A stretch of 51,090 nucleotides of DNA from an uncultured Clostridia bacterium (lineage in GTDB: Bacteria; Bacillota; Clostridia; TANB77; CAG-508). The DNA is taken from positions 1-51,090 of the forward strand of contig CATLEX010000004.1 in the NCBI GenBank assembly GCA_949927455.1, read 5' to 3'. A program made the translations under genes and the position numbers. Of the stretch, positions 1 to 9,299 are shown piece after piece (position 1 is the stretch's first letter; each line of letters opens with the position of its first letter). The notes under the pieces were generated by a model. It was given only the letters and a program-made list of their open reading frames with translations. It ran no database searches and was not told where the DNA came from.

Positions 1-2
1 GA

Positions 3-947
3 TATTTACCGCACTTATTAAATACAAGGTATTATGCAGTTTTAGCATATAGAAATAGTCACGATTATAATTATGTATGTCGAAAATATCATATTTCAAA
101 ATCTTCGTTGTATTTATGGAATAAAAAGTTTGACGGAACGAAAGAAAGTTTAAAAGATAAGTCACATCGTCCACATACAAGACACCCTGCTTCTCATACA
201 GACGAAGAAATACAAAATATCAAAAATCTAATTAGACGTAACCCCAATATTACTTTAAATGAAATTTGGTATAAGTTAGTAAGAAAATATCATTATAAAA
301 GAACTGTAACTGCCTTATATCGTATTTTGAGAAAACTTGATTTTTATAAAACACCTAAAATAAAAGGTACATCTAAGAGATGTAAGGGTAAATATCCGGA
401 ATTATATTATTTAGGTCAAAAATGGCAAATAGATGTGAAATATGTACCTAAGGAATGTAAAAGTAATAATTTACCGAAAGAATGGAAATTTTATCAATAT
501 ACTTGTATTGATGTCACTACTCGTGAACGTTATTTGTTTTGGTATCAAGAACACACGCCAACGAATACAGTAAATTTTGTAAAACGATGTATTCGATATT
601 TTGGTTATCAACCTTTGGAAATACAAACAGACAATGGGACAGAATTTACATATAACCAAAAGAAAATGAAAAAAATACACCCATTGACTAAACTTTTAAA
701 TCATTTACATATCAAACATCATAAAATACGCCCGCGTATGCCAGAACACAATGGAAAAGTCGAACGAAGTCATAGAAGTGACAACGAACGTTTTTATAGC
801 TTTTTGAAGTTTTACAGTTTGGAAGATTTAAGACAACAGGGTGCAAAATATGTTACACGTTCTAATCGAATACCTATGCGCATATTGAAATATTTAACAC
901 CAGTTGAACGCCGAAGACAGTTGTTGTTGCCTGTTCTTGTTACTTAG
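3..947 (+). mobile_element. IS481/IS3-like transposase with N-terminal helix-turn-helix and rve/DDE integrase core; 5' end cut by window edge
   Basis: The frame is open from base 3 (YLPHLLNTRYYAVLAYRNSHDYNYVCRKYHISKSSLYLWNKKFDG), so the tracked TTG start at 108 is internal. DDE-like context WQIDVKYV, IQTDNGTEF, HNGKVERSHR. Confidence 0.85.
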
Positions 948-1008
948 TGTGCTTGTTTTTTGGCGTAGGTGCGTCTGTTAATCGTTTGCTTATAAAAAAT
1001 AACATAAA

Positions 1009-1035
1009 AAAAAGAGCTTTTAATGAGCCCTTTTT
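1009..1035 (-). terminator. Intrinsic terminator of the 65-aa ORF
   Basis: Minus strand AAAAAGGGCT-loop-AGCTCTTTTT (one G-U) followed by T-run. Confidence 0.55.
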
Positions 1036-1039
1036 ACTG

Positions 1040-1237
1040 CTATTTCATAATTTTCTCTATTTTAGCATTTAACGCAATTAGCTTTTTCTTTGCTTCAGAA
1101 TTTTTGTTGTAAGATGTCATTAATTTGTGTGCCAAATTGTATTGCATATAATTATCATATTTTTTGATTTGACTTTTAATCGCAAAGAATAATTGTTCAG
1201 CCTCCTCATTTGTTAATTCAATTTTTTGTTTTTCCAT
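1040..1237 (-). CDS. Small hypothetical protein (65 aa) in left arm of the inverted repeat
   Basis: Intact ORF preceded by aaggagg-like RBS and followed by a terminator hairpin. Confidence 0.6.
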   Translation of the reverse strand: MEKQKIELTNEEAEQLFFAIKSQIKKYDNYMQYNLAHKLMTSYNKNSEAKKKLIALNAKIEKIMK

Positions 1238-1429
1238 AATTTTTCCTCCTTTTTTCTACTTTAAATTTTTAATATTCTTTTAATTGCTTAGTTTTAAACA
1301 TATTTTTACTTAAAATCAAATAATTTCTTAATCGGTTTATGACCTTGATTTTAAATTGTAAAAATATGTTAGCTTTCAAAAATTAAAAGAATATTAAGTC
1401 AGTATTTTAGAAAAAAAGAACTTTCTAAA

Positions 1430-1612
1430 TGGGAAAAATAAAAAATGAATTAACAAATGAGTGCAAAATCACATTTGCAATTAAAAAGTCAAATCAGAAA
1501 TTATATGCAATCTAGAAAAAGCACAAATTAGTGACATCTTACACTTACTAGACAAAGAAAAACTAATTGCGTTAAATAGTTCTATTTAGTGAAATAGCTA
1601 AAAAGGGCACTA
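1430..1612 (+). pseudogene. Decayed inverted copy of the 65-aa ORF and its terminator
   Basis: atgggaaaaataaaaaatgaattaacaaatgag..., ...gtgacatcttac..., ...aaactaattgcgttaaat... match the coding strand of 1040-1237 with internal deletions and stops. Confidence 0.7.
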
Positions 1613-1697
1613 CATAGCTTTTTTTGTGGTTATTTTTTTAGGCAAAAGTCAAGGGCAAAAAACAACTATGGGGCACTAGCCCCATATAATACAAAAA

Positions 1698-1997
1698 TTA
1701 AATCTTTTTTACTTGGTCTATATCAAATAAATAACTTTTCACTAAAATAAATTTTTCCTTACTATTTTCTTCTGACATTTTCTTGGTTTTATCTATTTTA
1801 CCTTTTTTAAAATACCATAATTTTGTTATTATTCTGGCTTTTTCTCCTTTTTGTATTTGGTAACCTATTTTATTCCATTCTTTAAAAGTTCTGTATGGTG
1901 GTATATCTCCGTTTTTTTTAACATATTTCTCTAGTTCTGGTTTTGTCATTAGTTTATTTTTTAATATTTCATTATAAATTATTGTTATATTATTCAT
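1698..1997 (-). CDS. Small protein resembling the N-terminal region of ArdC-type antirestriction proteins
   Basis: 99-aa ORF with the motif WNKIGYQIQKGEKARIITKLWYFKK; family call tentative. Confidence 0.4.
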   Translation of the reverse strand: MNNITIIYNEILKNKLMTKPELEKYVKKNGDIPPYRTFKEWNKIGYQIQKGEKARIITKLWYFKKGKIDKTKKMSEENSKEKFILVKSYLFDIDQVKKI

Positions 1998-2409
1998 TTT
2001 TTCTCCCTTCTTAATTAGTGTTTATAAGGTGTTGACAAGCACAAAGTGCGTCGTCAACTCCTTGCTTGATGAAGTACATATTTTGAAATGAAGTCAAGAG
2101 TTTTAGACGTATAAAATGACTTTTCTTGCGTAGCTTTTCTGCTTTATGCCGTCCTCTTGACTTTATGAAAAAATATGTTATCTCCAACGAAATGCAAAAA
2201 AATAGCTACATTGCGTAACTATTTTCAAAATTTCTCTGTTTCCTATTTAGTTGATATTGACTTTTTTTCTGACTAATGTTAAAATGCCAATATACTATTT
2301 CTTAGATAAGTTTTATCTAACTTATATTTTCATAAAAGTAAAAAAAATTAAAAATTTTTTCCTACATCATTGACAAACTTACATTTTTGAAATTTTTTTA
2401 TAAAAATCA

Positions 2410-2448
2410 AAAAAGATTAAAGTTCTTGTTAATCTTTAATCTTTTTTT
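2410..2448. terminator. Terminator downstream of rpsR
   Basis: AAAAAGATTAAAG / CTTTAATCTTTTT stem with flanking A/T runs. Confidence 0.65.
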
Positions 2449-2457
2449 AACTTTTTA

Positions 2458-2742
2458 TTAATCTTGTGCATATGGTATAATAGCAATATGTCTTGCTCTT
2501 TTTACTGCATTTGTAATCACTCTTTGATGTTTACTACATGCACCTGTTGCTCTTCTTGGTAATATTTTACCTTTTTCATTAATAAATCTTTTTACTTGAT
2601 CAGCATTTTTATAATCTAATTCAAAATTCTTATCTGCACACAATGGGCAAACTTTCTTTTTTATCTTTCTAAATTTTGGATTATAATCTTCATCCTGATT
2701 ATTTCTATTAAATTTTTTATTATGTTGTTTTTTATCTGCCAT
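2458..2742 (-). CDS. rpsR: 30S ribosomal protein S18
   Basis: S18 sequence ...[49 protein letters not shown] Cys motif; operon context. Confidence 0.97.
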   Translation of the reverse strand: MADKKQHNKKFNRNNQDEDYNPKFRKIKKKVCPLCADKNFELDYKNADQVKRFINEKGKILPRRATGACSKHQRVITNAVKRARHIAIIPYAQD

Positions 2743-2776
2743 TTTTTTACCTCCAATCTATTAAACCCTTACATAA

Positions 2777-3205
2777 TTAGAATGGTAAATCATCATCTGA
2801 ACCAGATGTTACTTGAAATTCACTTGAATTTGCTATGTTTTCACCAAATGTATTTTCAAAACCTGCTGGTGCTGCTTCTCCCTCTCGTTTTGAATCTGCA
2901 AAATATGCTTCTTCTGCAATGACTTCAGTAACATAGTGTTTTTGACCTTGTTCATCATCCCAGTTTCTAGTCTGTAATCTTCCAATTACGCCAACTTGTT
3001 GACCCTTTTTAAAATATTTGCTACAAAATTCACCAGTTTTACTCCAAGCTACTACATTAATAAAATCCGCTTGTCTTTCTTCGCCTTGTCTTGCAAATCT
3101 TCGATTAACAGCAAGTGAAAAGGAAGCAACTAAAGTGTTATTTGTTTGTGTATATCTAACTTCTGGATCTCTTGTTAATCTACCCATTAAAATTACTTTG
3201 TTCAT
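2777..3205 (-). CDS. ssb: Single-stranded DNA-binding protein
   Basis: MNKVILMGRLTRDPEVRYTQTNNTLVASFSLAVNR... and acidic tip DDDLPF. Confidence 0.97.
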   Translation of the reverse strand: MNKVILMGRLTRDPEVRYTQTNNTLVASFSLAVNRRFARQGEERQADFINVVAWSKTGEFCSKYFKKGQQVGVIGRLQTRNWDDEQGQKHYVTEVIAEEAYFADSKREGEAAPAGFENTFGENIANSSEFQVTSGSDDDLPF

Positions 3206-3224
3206 ATGTCATTCCACCTTTATT

Positions 3225-3512
3225 TTATACTTCGTCTTTTCTTACAACAATAAATTTGATTACTTCATCTGTAATTCTGTAAATTCTTTCAAGTTCTTTT
3301 ATTAGTTCTGGATTAGCTTCAAAATTAATCACTACATAATTTCCTTCTTTATGTTTTTTGATTTCATAAGCTAATTTTTTCTTCCCTAATTCCTCAACTG
3401 ATTCAACTTTTCCATCACTATTAATCAAAGTTGAAAATTTTTCAATAAGAGCTTTTGCTCCTGTATCTTCAACATTTGGATTAATAATGAATATCGTTTC
3501 ATATTTATTCAT
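3225..3512 (-). CDS. rpsF: 30S ribosomal protein S6
   Basis: MNKYETIFIINPNVED...GKKKLAYEIKKHKEGNYVVINF; rpsF-ssb-rpsR order. Confidence 0.97.
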   Translation of the reverse strand: MNKYETIFIINPNVEDTGAKALIEKFSTLINSDGKVESVEELGKKKLAYEIKKHKEGNYVVINFEANPELIKELERIYRITDEVIKFIVVRKDEV

Positions 3513-3668
3513 TATTTTTCACCTCCTTCTGGATATCAAACCCACATTTTATATGTGAGTAAGGATTAAGTTGTATCTATCTTCATTTAAATACTGTCAT
3601 ATTTTAACATAAAATATTTGTTTTGGCAAGTCTTTTTTAAAAATAAATGTTTTCTATTTAAAATTCTT

Positions 3669-3875
3669 TTATTTTCTCAATGTTCTTTCTTTCCTTTTTA
3701 AATGCTCTTCTATTTCTTTAATCAATTTTTTTGCATCTTCAATGTCTACATCCTCTTGTTCAAAAAGTTTGTCTATTTTTTCAATTAAATCTCTTTCACC
3801 TAAAAATACATTAATTGAGAAATTTCTTAACATTTTATCTGTGCTTTCTTTTAATTCAGCTAATTCTTTTTTCAT
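3669..3875 (-). CDS. Small coiled-coil hypothetical protein
   Basis: 68-aa ORF with RBS, divergent from the XRE regulator. Confidence 0.55.
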   Translation of the reverse strand: MKKELAELKESTDKMLRNFSINVFLGERDLIEKIDKLFEQEDVDIEDAKKLIKEIEEHLKRKERTLRK

Positions 3876-3946
3876 TAATTTTATCCTCCTATTCTATAAA
3901 ATTGTTGTATAAAATTTTATTTTCTATTTATATTATTTTTAATTGT

Positions 3947-4010
3947 ATCATACTTGCTCATAAAAATGAACACTTTTTACGAAAAATGTTCACTTAAATG
4001 AGCATATGAT
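3947..4010. promoter_or_regulatory. Large nested dyad, candidate XRE operator
   Basis: ATCATAcTTGCTCAT-aaaaa-TGAACA-ctttttacgaaaaa-TGTTCA-cttaa-ATGAGCATATGAT. Confidence 0.65.
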
Positions 4011-4052
4011 TTTTTCTAATTTGTTAAAATTGTTTTGAAAGGAGCTTAATTT

Positions 4053-4301
4053 ATGGACTTTTCAGATTTAATCGCTATCAAAATAAAAGAACTGATGCAA
4101 GACAAAAATATTAATTCCAGTCAACTAGCAAAAAAATCTGGTATGTATCGTTCCACTTTAACAATGTTCCTTACAAGAAAAAATAAAACCATTAGACTTG
4201 AAAATTTGCTTTATATTTGCGAAGCGTTTGATATAAAAATTTCTGAATTTTTCTCTGATAAAAGATTTGATGAAGCCGAAGCAAAAGATTGGAAAAAATA
4301 A
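4053..4301 (+). CDS. XRE/Cro-CI-type helix-turn-helix regulator
   Basis: SSQLAKKSGMYRSTLTMFLTRKNKTIRLENLLYICEAFDIKISEFF. Confidence 0.85.
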   Translation: MDFSDLIAIKIKELMQDKNINSSQLAKKSGMYRSTLTMFLTRKNKTIRLENLLYICEAFDIKISEFFSDKRFDEAEAKDWKK

Positions 4302-4333
4302 GATGTAGAAAATCACTAAAATTTCTACATCTT
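4300..4333. terminator. Bidirectional terminator
   Basis: AAGATGTAGAAA / TTTCTACATCTT between convergent genes. Confidence 0.7.
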
Positions 4334-4343
4334 ATTTTAAACT

Positions 4344-4973
4344 TCATCCATTACAAATCATACAACGAATTTGCCTTAATCGCCTAACTCCTTCTGTTTG
4401 TTGTGTAATAATTTTTTCACAAACCTCTTTCAATCTTGGGTCAATACAACATTGAAGTGCATTTTCGCACATACAAATCGCTCCTTCATGATGTGGTATC
4501 ATTTCATTGATAAAACTCAAATTGGCACAACAACATTGCGGACTATTCCTCATTCTGCAAATCATGTTTCTTGTAATATTCAAATATTGCGAAATATAAA
4601 TATTCGTATCACTCAAAGTATTAACAAATCCACACGTTGAATTTTTAATTTGCTCCATTTGGCAAATGCCTTCTTGTTGCGTTTCTATCATCTCATTGCA
4701 AATTTCCCTTAAATCTTCATTTTGTGTATATTGCAATACGTTCTTACACATGTATATTGCTGCTTGATGGTGTGGTATCATACATTCACAAAAATCAATT
4801 GTTACATCACCTAAAGAAGTTCTACACAGCATTTGATTCGCCATTTGATTTAAAACTTCATCAAAACGGCGTAAGTATCTTTCCAAATTTGACATGATAC
4901 AACAGTTCATAAAACTCTCCTCCTTATTTATATCATATAAACAATTACCTAATAACGTTCTAGTTTTTTGCAT
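4344..4973 (-). CDS. Tandem DUF305-domain, Cys/Met-rich protein
   Basis: Two copies of the MIPHHQAAIYMC.../MIPHHEGAICMC... motif, many CC/CMC clusters. Confidence 0.8.
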   Translation of the reverse strand: MQKTRTLLGNCLYDINKEESFMNCCIMSNLERYLRRFDEVLNQMANQMLCRTSLGDVTIDFCECMIPHHQAAIYMCKNVLQYTQNEDLREICNEMIETQQEGICQMEQIKNSTCGFVNTLSDTNIYISQYLNITRNMICRMRNSPQCCCANLSFINEMIPHHEGAICMCENALQCCIDPRLKEVCEKIITQQTEGVRRLRQIRCMICNG

Positions 4974-5026
4974 ATTTTTTCAAATTTTGGCAATACTATT
5001 TTTATAATTTAGAAAGAGGTGATACG

Positions 5027-5200
5027 ATGACGAGTAAAGAACTTTTATATGTGGAAGATGCTTTAGGTCATGAAAAATTTATGAAATGTTGTGCCAAAAA
5101 AACAGCTGGAAAATTAACTGACGCAAAACTAATTGCTTGCATGAACGACTTAGAAAGCAAGCACACTGAATTATTAAATAAATTCAAAAATTTATTATAG
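5027..5200 (+). CDS. Small protein paired with CotF-like coat protein (57 aa)
   Basis: MTSKELLYVEDALGHEKFMKCCAKKTAGKLTDAKLIACMNDLESKHTELLNKFKNLL with RBS aaagaggtg; below ORF-track cutoff. Confidence 0.65.
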   Translation: MTSKELLYVEDALGHEKFMKCCAKKTAGKLTDAKLIACMNDLESKHTELLNKFKNLL

Positions 5201-5209
5201 GAGGAAAAT

Positions 5210-5455
5210 ATGGAAGATAGAGACTTAATGGAAAACGAGTTATTGGTGATCAAAGGTGTTTGTGATTTATATCTTCATGGAGCAATCGAAAGCACAACCG
5301 CAGAAGTTCACTGTGCATTTAAAGAAGCTTTAAATGAATCTTTAAATATTCAAAATCACATTTATAATTTAATGACTGAAAAAGGTTGGTATAAAACAGA
5401 TACTGTTGAACAACAAAAACTAGATGAGACAAAAAACAAATATGCCAATGCGTAA
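5210..5455 (+). CDS. CotF-family spore coat protein
   Basis: KGVCDLYLHGAIESTTAEVHCAFKEALNESLNIQNHIYNLMTEKGWY. Confidence 0.8.
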   Translation: MEDRDLMENELLVIKGVCDLYLHGAIESTTAEVHCAFKEALNESLNIQNHIYNLMTEKGWYKTDTVEQQKLDETKNKYANA

Positions 5456-5460
5456 ACAAA

Positions 5461-5490
5461 AAAACTAGAATGCAAATTCATTCTAGTTTT
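5461..5490. terminator. Bidirectional terminator
   Basis: AAAACTAGAATG / CATTCTAGTTTT. Confidence 0.7.
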
Positions 5491-6175
5491 TCTTATTCAT
5501 TAATTTAATTTTTCCTTTAAATCGTTTATTATTAATCTTCATTAAACGATTATCAATTTTATTAATAATTTTTGCATAAGTAACAAGTTCTTTTGAAACT
5601 CTTTCTGATATTTTTCCATTTGACTTGTACTTGATTTCATGTTCTAAAGTTGCCCAGAAATCCATTGCCATAGTACGAATTTGTATTTCAACTTTCGTAT
5701 ATAGTTTTGTTCCATCTAATTCTACTGGAACTTCTATAATCATATGATAACTTGAATATCCTGTTTTCTTGGGATTAGTTATATAATCCTTCTCTCGAAT
5801 AATTTTACAATTTTCAAACTCTCTAATTACATCAACAACTTCAAAAACATTTGCTTTAAATGGGCATATAATTCTCACACCTGCTATATCATTAATATTC
5901 TCTATTAGGTTCTTATAAGTTAATTCATAATTTTTACGTTTCATTTTCTTAATAATGCTCTCAGGACTTTTAATTCTACACACAACATGATTAATTAAAT
6001 CATGTTCATAGATTTCTCTATAATCCTGATTAATTGAATTGACTTTTTCTTCGACCTCTCTCATAGCGAGTGAGTACAAATTCATTAATTGCCCAAATTT
6101 ATTATCTTTTATATTTAATCCATTTTTACCAAAATTATTTTTAGGCGCTAACAATATATCTATCTTAATAATCAT
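5483..6175 (-). CDS. Small alarmone synthetase / GTP pyrophosphokinase (RelA/SpoT domain, YjbM-like)
   Basis: NDIAGVRIICPF, DYITNPKKTGYSSYHMIIEVPV, VEIQIRTMAMDFWATLEHEIKYK. Confidence 0.9.
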   Translation of the reverse strand: MIIKIDILLAPKNNFGKNGLNIKDNKFGQLMNLYSLAMREVEEKVNSINQDYREIYEHDLINHVVCRIKSPESIIKKMKRKNYELTYKNLIENINDIAGVRIICPFKANVFEVVDVIREFENCKIIREKDYITNPKKTGYSSYHMIIEVPVELDGTKLYTKVEIQIRTMAMDFWATLEHEIKYKSNGKISERVSKELVTYAKIINKIDNRLMKINNKRFKGKIKLMNKKN

Positions 6176-6310
6176 CTCCTCTCTTGTTCCTATATTATGA
6201 TTTTATATATCTAATATAAAAATAATATTAAAAGTTTGTGTCTTTTATGTGAATTTTTTGGCTTCATAATTTTCAAAATGAGGAAGCCTTTTATTCTTCC
6301 CCATTTTACC

Positions 6311-7885
6311 TTATTTTACATCGTCTAATTTTCTGTAATTGATATACAACACAAATCCACCAATAATAGCAACTGCTAAAGTAACTGCTAACAATATTTT
6401 AGAACCTGCTTTAGGTAAAATAGTTGGAGCTGTTGTATTATCAGCTGTATTTTTAACAGTATTATTTGGAGTATTACTTACATTTTTGTTTGTATTAGTA
6501 TTTGTGTTAGTGTTAGTGTTAGTATTTGTGTTTTCATTTTTCTTTCCGATTAATTTTACTTGTGGACTTGATGGCTCTGTTTCATTTTTTTCATTACCAA
6601 TTCCGTCTTTATAAGAAATATCAATTTTTTCATTTACTGATAATATTTTATCAAATATATCTGTATTTTGCATATCCTTTATTCTTAAAGTATAATTTAA
6701 AACAGCCATTGAACCTGGTGCTAATTTTTCAATGTTCCATGTAAAATAACGACTTTTAGCTAAATTGGATATATCTACATCAGCATCTACATCATCAATT
6801 GTCATTGTAAAATTATCCATAATTTCCTGTGTCAAGTACTCACGAATTTTAATTGATGTCATCACTTGATTCATTGAAGAAACAATATCTGCATAAACAT
6901 TTTCTGTAACAATTTTTTGAAAAGATTCTGTTTCCAAAGAATACATTTTTCCATAAGTTGGATTTTCAAAAGTTCCATATAAATTTCTAACATACTCAGT
7001 TCCATCAAAATTTAAAATTAGCTCACCTGTATCATAATCATTCCAAGGTTGATTAAGATCTGTATCACTTGGTCTTAATTGAATAAAATTAATGCCATCT
7101 TTTTTCAAATTCAAAAATTCTTGTTTTGTATTTTCTACTAATTTTTTCGTCTTCTCAATAATCAATTCTTCTGCATTTTCTTTTGTATAAACAATCTTAT
7201 CATGTGTTCCTACTGATACATATGGAACTCTATCATATAAAGAAATCAATATTTTATTCGCATCTTTTTCAAAAGTTTTTTGTGCTGTTATTAAAGCTGA
7301 TTGTAAATTTACGTAATATTCTTGTTTTGATTGGTTCATATTTTCCAAAGCTGCTGTTAATTCTTCATAATTATTAGTTGCTTTTATAACAACTTCACTA
7401 TCATTTTCAGTTCCGTCTACTGCACCTTCGTCTCTTTCTGTTGGTCTTCTATTGTCTCCTTCTTCTACCCAATCATAAATTGGACCTTTCATTCCGATAA
7501 TTCCTATTTTAGCATTTGAATTTTTAGCAAATACCTTTCTTGCTAATATTTGAATATGAGCACAAAAATTTTTGTAATTACTCTCATTAATAGCCAAATT
7601 TTCTGAAAGTATAATATAAATTTCTGTTGGCGCCCCTGCTTCTTCATCTGAAGCTTTTGCTGTATTAGTTAGTGTCAATCTTAATTTAATTTCTCCAGCT
7701 TTTTTATCGTAAGAAGTAATTTCATGTGTCAAACGCCCTTGGTTATTTTCCAGCATCTTTACATTACTCGCTTTTTTTACCACTTCTAAAGTCGTATCCC
7801 AAACATCTGCAAAACTGATGCAAAAAAAACTAATCAAAGCAATAAAAATTAAACTTATTTTAAAAATTTTATTTATCTTTCTCAT
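6311..7885 (-). CDS. Secreted VWA-like surface protein with (NT)n linker and LPxTG-like anchor (LPKAG)
   Basis: Signal peptide; TEIYIILSEN...KIGIIGMKG; NTNTNTNTNTNTNTN; LPKAGSKILLAVTLAVAIIGGFVLYINYRK. Confidence 0.65.
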   Translation of the reverse strand: MRKINKIFKISLIFIALISFFCISFADVWDTTLEVVKKASNVKMLENNQGRLTHEITSYDKKAGEIKLRLTLTNTAKASDEEAGAPTEIYIILSENLAINESNYKNFCAHIQILARKVFAKNSNAKIGIIGMKGPIYDWVEEGDNRRPTERDEGAVDGTENDSEVVIKATNNYEELTAALENMNQSKQEYYVNLQSALITAQKTFEKDANKILISLYDRVPYVSVGTHDKIVYTKENAEELIIEKTKKLVENTKQEFLNLKKDGINFIQLRPSDTDLNQPWNDYDTGELILNFDGTEYVRNLYGTFENPTYGKMYSLETESFQKIVTENVYADIVSSMNQVMTSIKIREYLTQEIMDNFTMTIDDVDADVDISNLAKSRYFTWNIEKLAPGSMAVLNYTLRIKDMQNTDIFDKILSVNEKIDISYKDGIGNEKNETEPSSPQVKLIGKKNENTNTNTNTNTNTNTNKNVSNTPNNTVKNTADNTTAPTILPKAGSKILLAVTLAVAIIGGFVLYINYRKLDDVK

Positions 7886-8012
7886 TTTGTACTCCTTTAT
7901 CTTTTTTTGATATTTCTTCTGTTATTCTTTATTATTTTGTCAAATTTTAATAAAATAATATCATTTATTGAAAAAAAAGTAAATATTTTTTCAAAACTTT
8001 TTCATAAGTTTT

Positions 8013-9299
8013 TTATTCATAACGCAAAGCATCGATTGGATTCATTTTAGCAGCCTTACTTGCTGGATAATAACCAAAAAATACACCAACTGACATCGAG
8101 AATACTAATGAAACAAGAATAGCTGATAGAGATGGCACAGCTGGATAACCTAATAAATTTGACAAACCAATTCCACTGCCTACCCCCAAAATAACTCCAA
8201 ATATTCCGCCAATTAAACAAATAATCATTGCTTCTACAATAAATTGAACTCTTATGGAACTATTTTTAGCACCTAATGCTTTTCTTGTTCCAATTTCTCG
8301 CGTCCTTTCTGTAATAGAAACAAGCATAATATTCATAACACCAATTCCACCAACTAACAAAGCAATTCCAGCTACAACTGCTATCGCAAGCGTGATCGTT
8401 GACAACATTTGTGTTAACATCGATACCATTGAACTTAATGTCATTACTGTCACCTTAAAATTTCGATTATTTCGATAATATGGCTTAAAGAAAGTTTCCA
8501 ATTTAGCTGAAAGTTCATCTGAATTAACCCCTACTTTTGTTACCACTTGAAAAGAAGTATATTGCTCTTTCATATGAGAATAATTGTTAGCTGTTCTAAG
8601 CGGCATATAAACATCTGTCACAGAACCTCCCATACTCATTCCCATCATAGCATTTGCCTCTTTTTTATAAATGCCCACAATCGTAAAATTTCCAACTGAA
8701 TTTCCAGAATTAATCTCAATTTCACTACCGACTGCCTTTTTATAATCTCCGCCATACAAATCATCTGCCAACTCATCCGCAATTAAAATAGCACTTTTTC
8801 CTTCTGAAAAATCAGTTGCTGAAAAAATAGAACCTTCTATCATATCCAATTGATTAGTCACAAAATAGCCAGCAGAAACACCATAAAGACTAATCCCTGC
8901 ACTATTTTTTCCTACTGTAATCGTTGTTTGTCCAATTTGATTTTGCAAATTAATTGCATAAATTTCTTCTGAAAATTTTTCACACATTGACTCAATCATT
9001 TCAGTCGTCATATAATCTTCATCAAACAATTCCTCATTTTTTTGCAAAGAACCATACACAATTCCATCCACATTTCCTTTATCTTCTTCCTCTTGTCTTG
9101 GCTCTACCATCACATAAATGTCATTTGCCCCCATAGACTGCATATTTTCGGAAACAGAAAGTGTTAATGAATTTCCTACTGTAATAATTGCAATTACAGA
9201 GCCAATTCCTATAATGATACCAAGCATTGTCAAAAACGCTCTTGTTTTATTGGACAGCAATCCATTTAAAGCTAAAATTATATTTTCCAAAAGTAACAT
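8013..9299 (-). CDS. MacB-type ABC transporter permease (FtsX-like)
   Basis: LNGLLSNKTRAFLTMLGIIIGIGSVIAIITVGN...GGIGVMNIMLVSITERTREIGTRKALGA...NPIDALRYE. Confidence 0.92.
   Translation of the reverse strand: MLLLENIILALNGLLSNKTRAFLTMLGIIIGIGSVIAIITVGNSLTLSVSENMQSMGANDIYVMVEPRQEEEDKGNVDGIVYGSLQKNEELFDEDYMTTEMIESMCEKFSEEIYAINLQNQIGQTTITVGKNSAGISLYGVSAGYFVTNQLDMIEGSIFSATDFSEGKSAILIADELADDLYGGDYKKAVGSEIEINSGNSVGNFTIVGIYKKEANAMMGMSMGGSVTDVYMPLRTANNYSHMKEQYTSFQVVTKVGVNSDELSAKLETFFKPYYRNNRNFKVTVMTLSSMVSMLTQMLSTITLAIAVVAGIALLVGGIGVMNIMLVSITERTREIGTRKALGAKNSSIRVQFIVEAMIICLIGGIFGVILGVGSGIGLSNLLGYPAVPSLSAILVSLVFSMSVGVFFGYYPASKAAKMNPIDALRYE

Larger units (their letters stand above)
986..1645. repeat. 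Long imperfect inverted repeat, arms about 986-1319 and 1345-1645, ~25-nt loop
   Basis: Reverse complement of the left arm matches the right arm in several blocks: aatattcttttaatt (1271-1285) with aattaaaagaatatt (1381-1395); catatttttac...aaaatcaa with ttgatttt...gtaaaaatatg; ctaattgcgttaaat; gaaatagc..aaaaagggc. Confidence 0.8.

Noticed and set aside
108-110. TTG at 108 as the transposase start
   Set aside because: The same frame is open to base 3 and encodes the expected helix-turn-helix; the gene begins before the window.
1333-1335. CGG in the loop of the long inverted repeat
   Set aside because: Noncoding, so not evidence about decoding.
3513-3600. S6:S18 ribosomal leader upstream of rpsF
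   Set aside because: Only a simple hairpin (CCCACATTTTATATGTGAG) is visible; I could not see the conserved leader motif.
6339-6614. Antisense ORFs opposite real genes (this one and many similar, e.g. 13728-13997, 34203-34496, 36770-37093)
   Set aside because: They lie antisense to well-supported conserved genes and show low-complexity or hydrophobic translations without RBS or family motifs.
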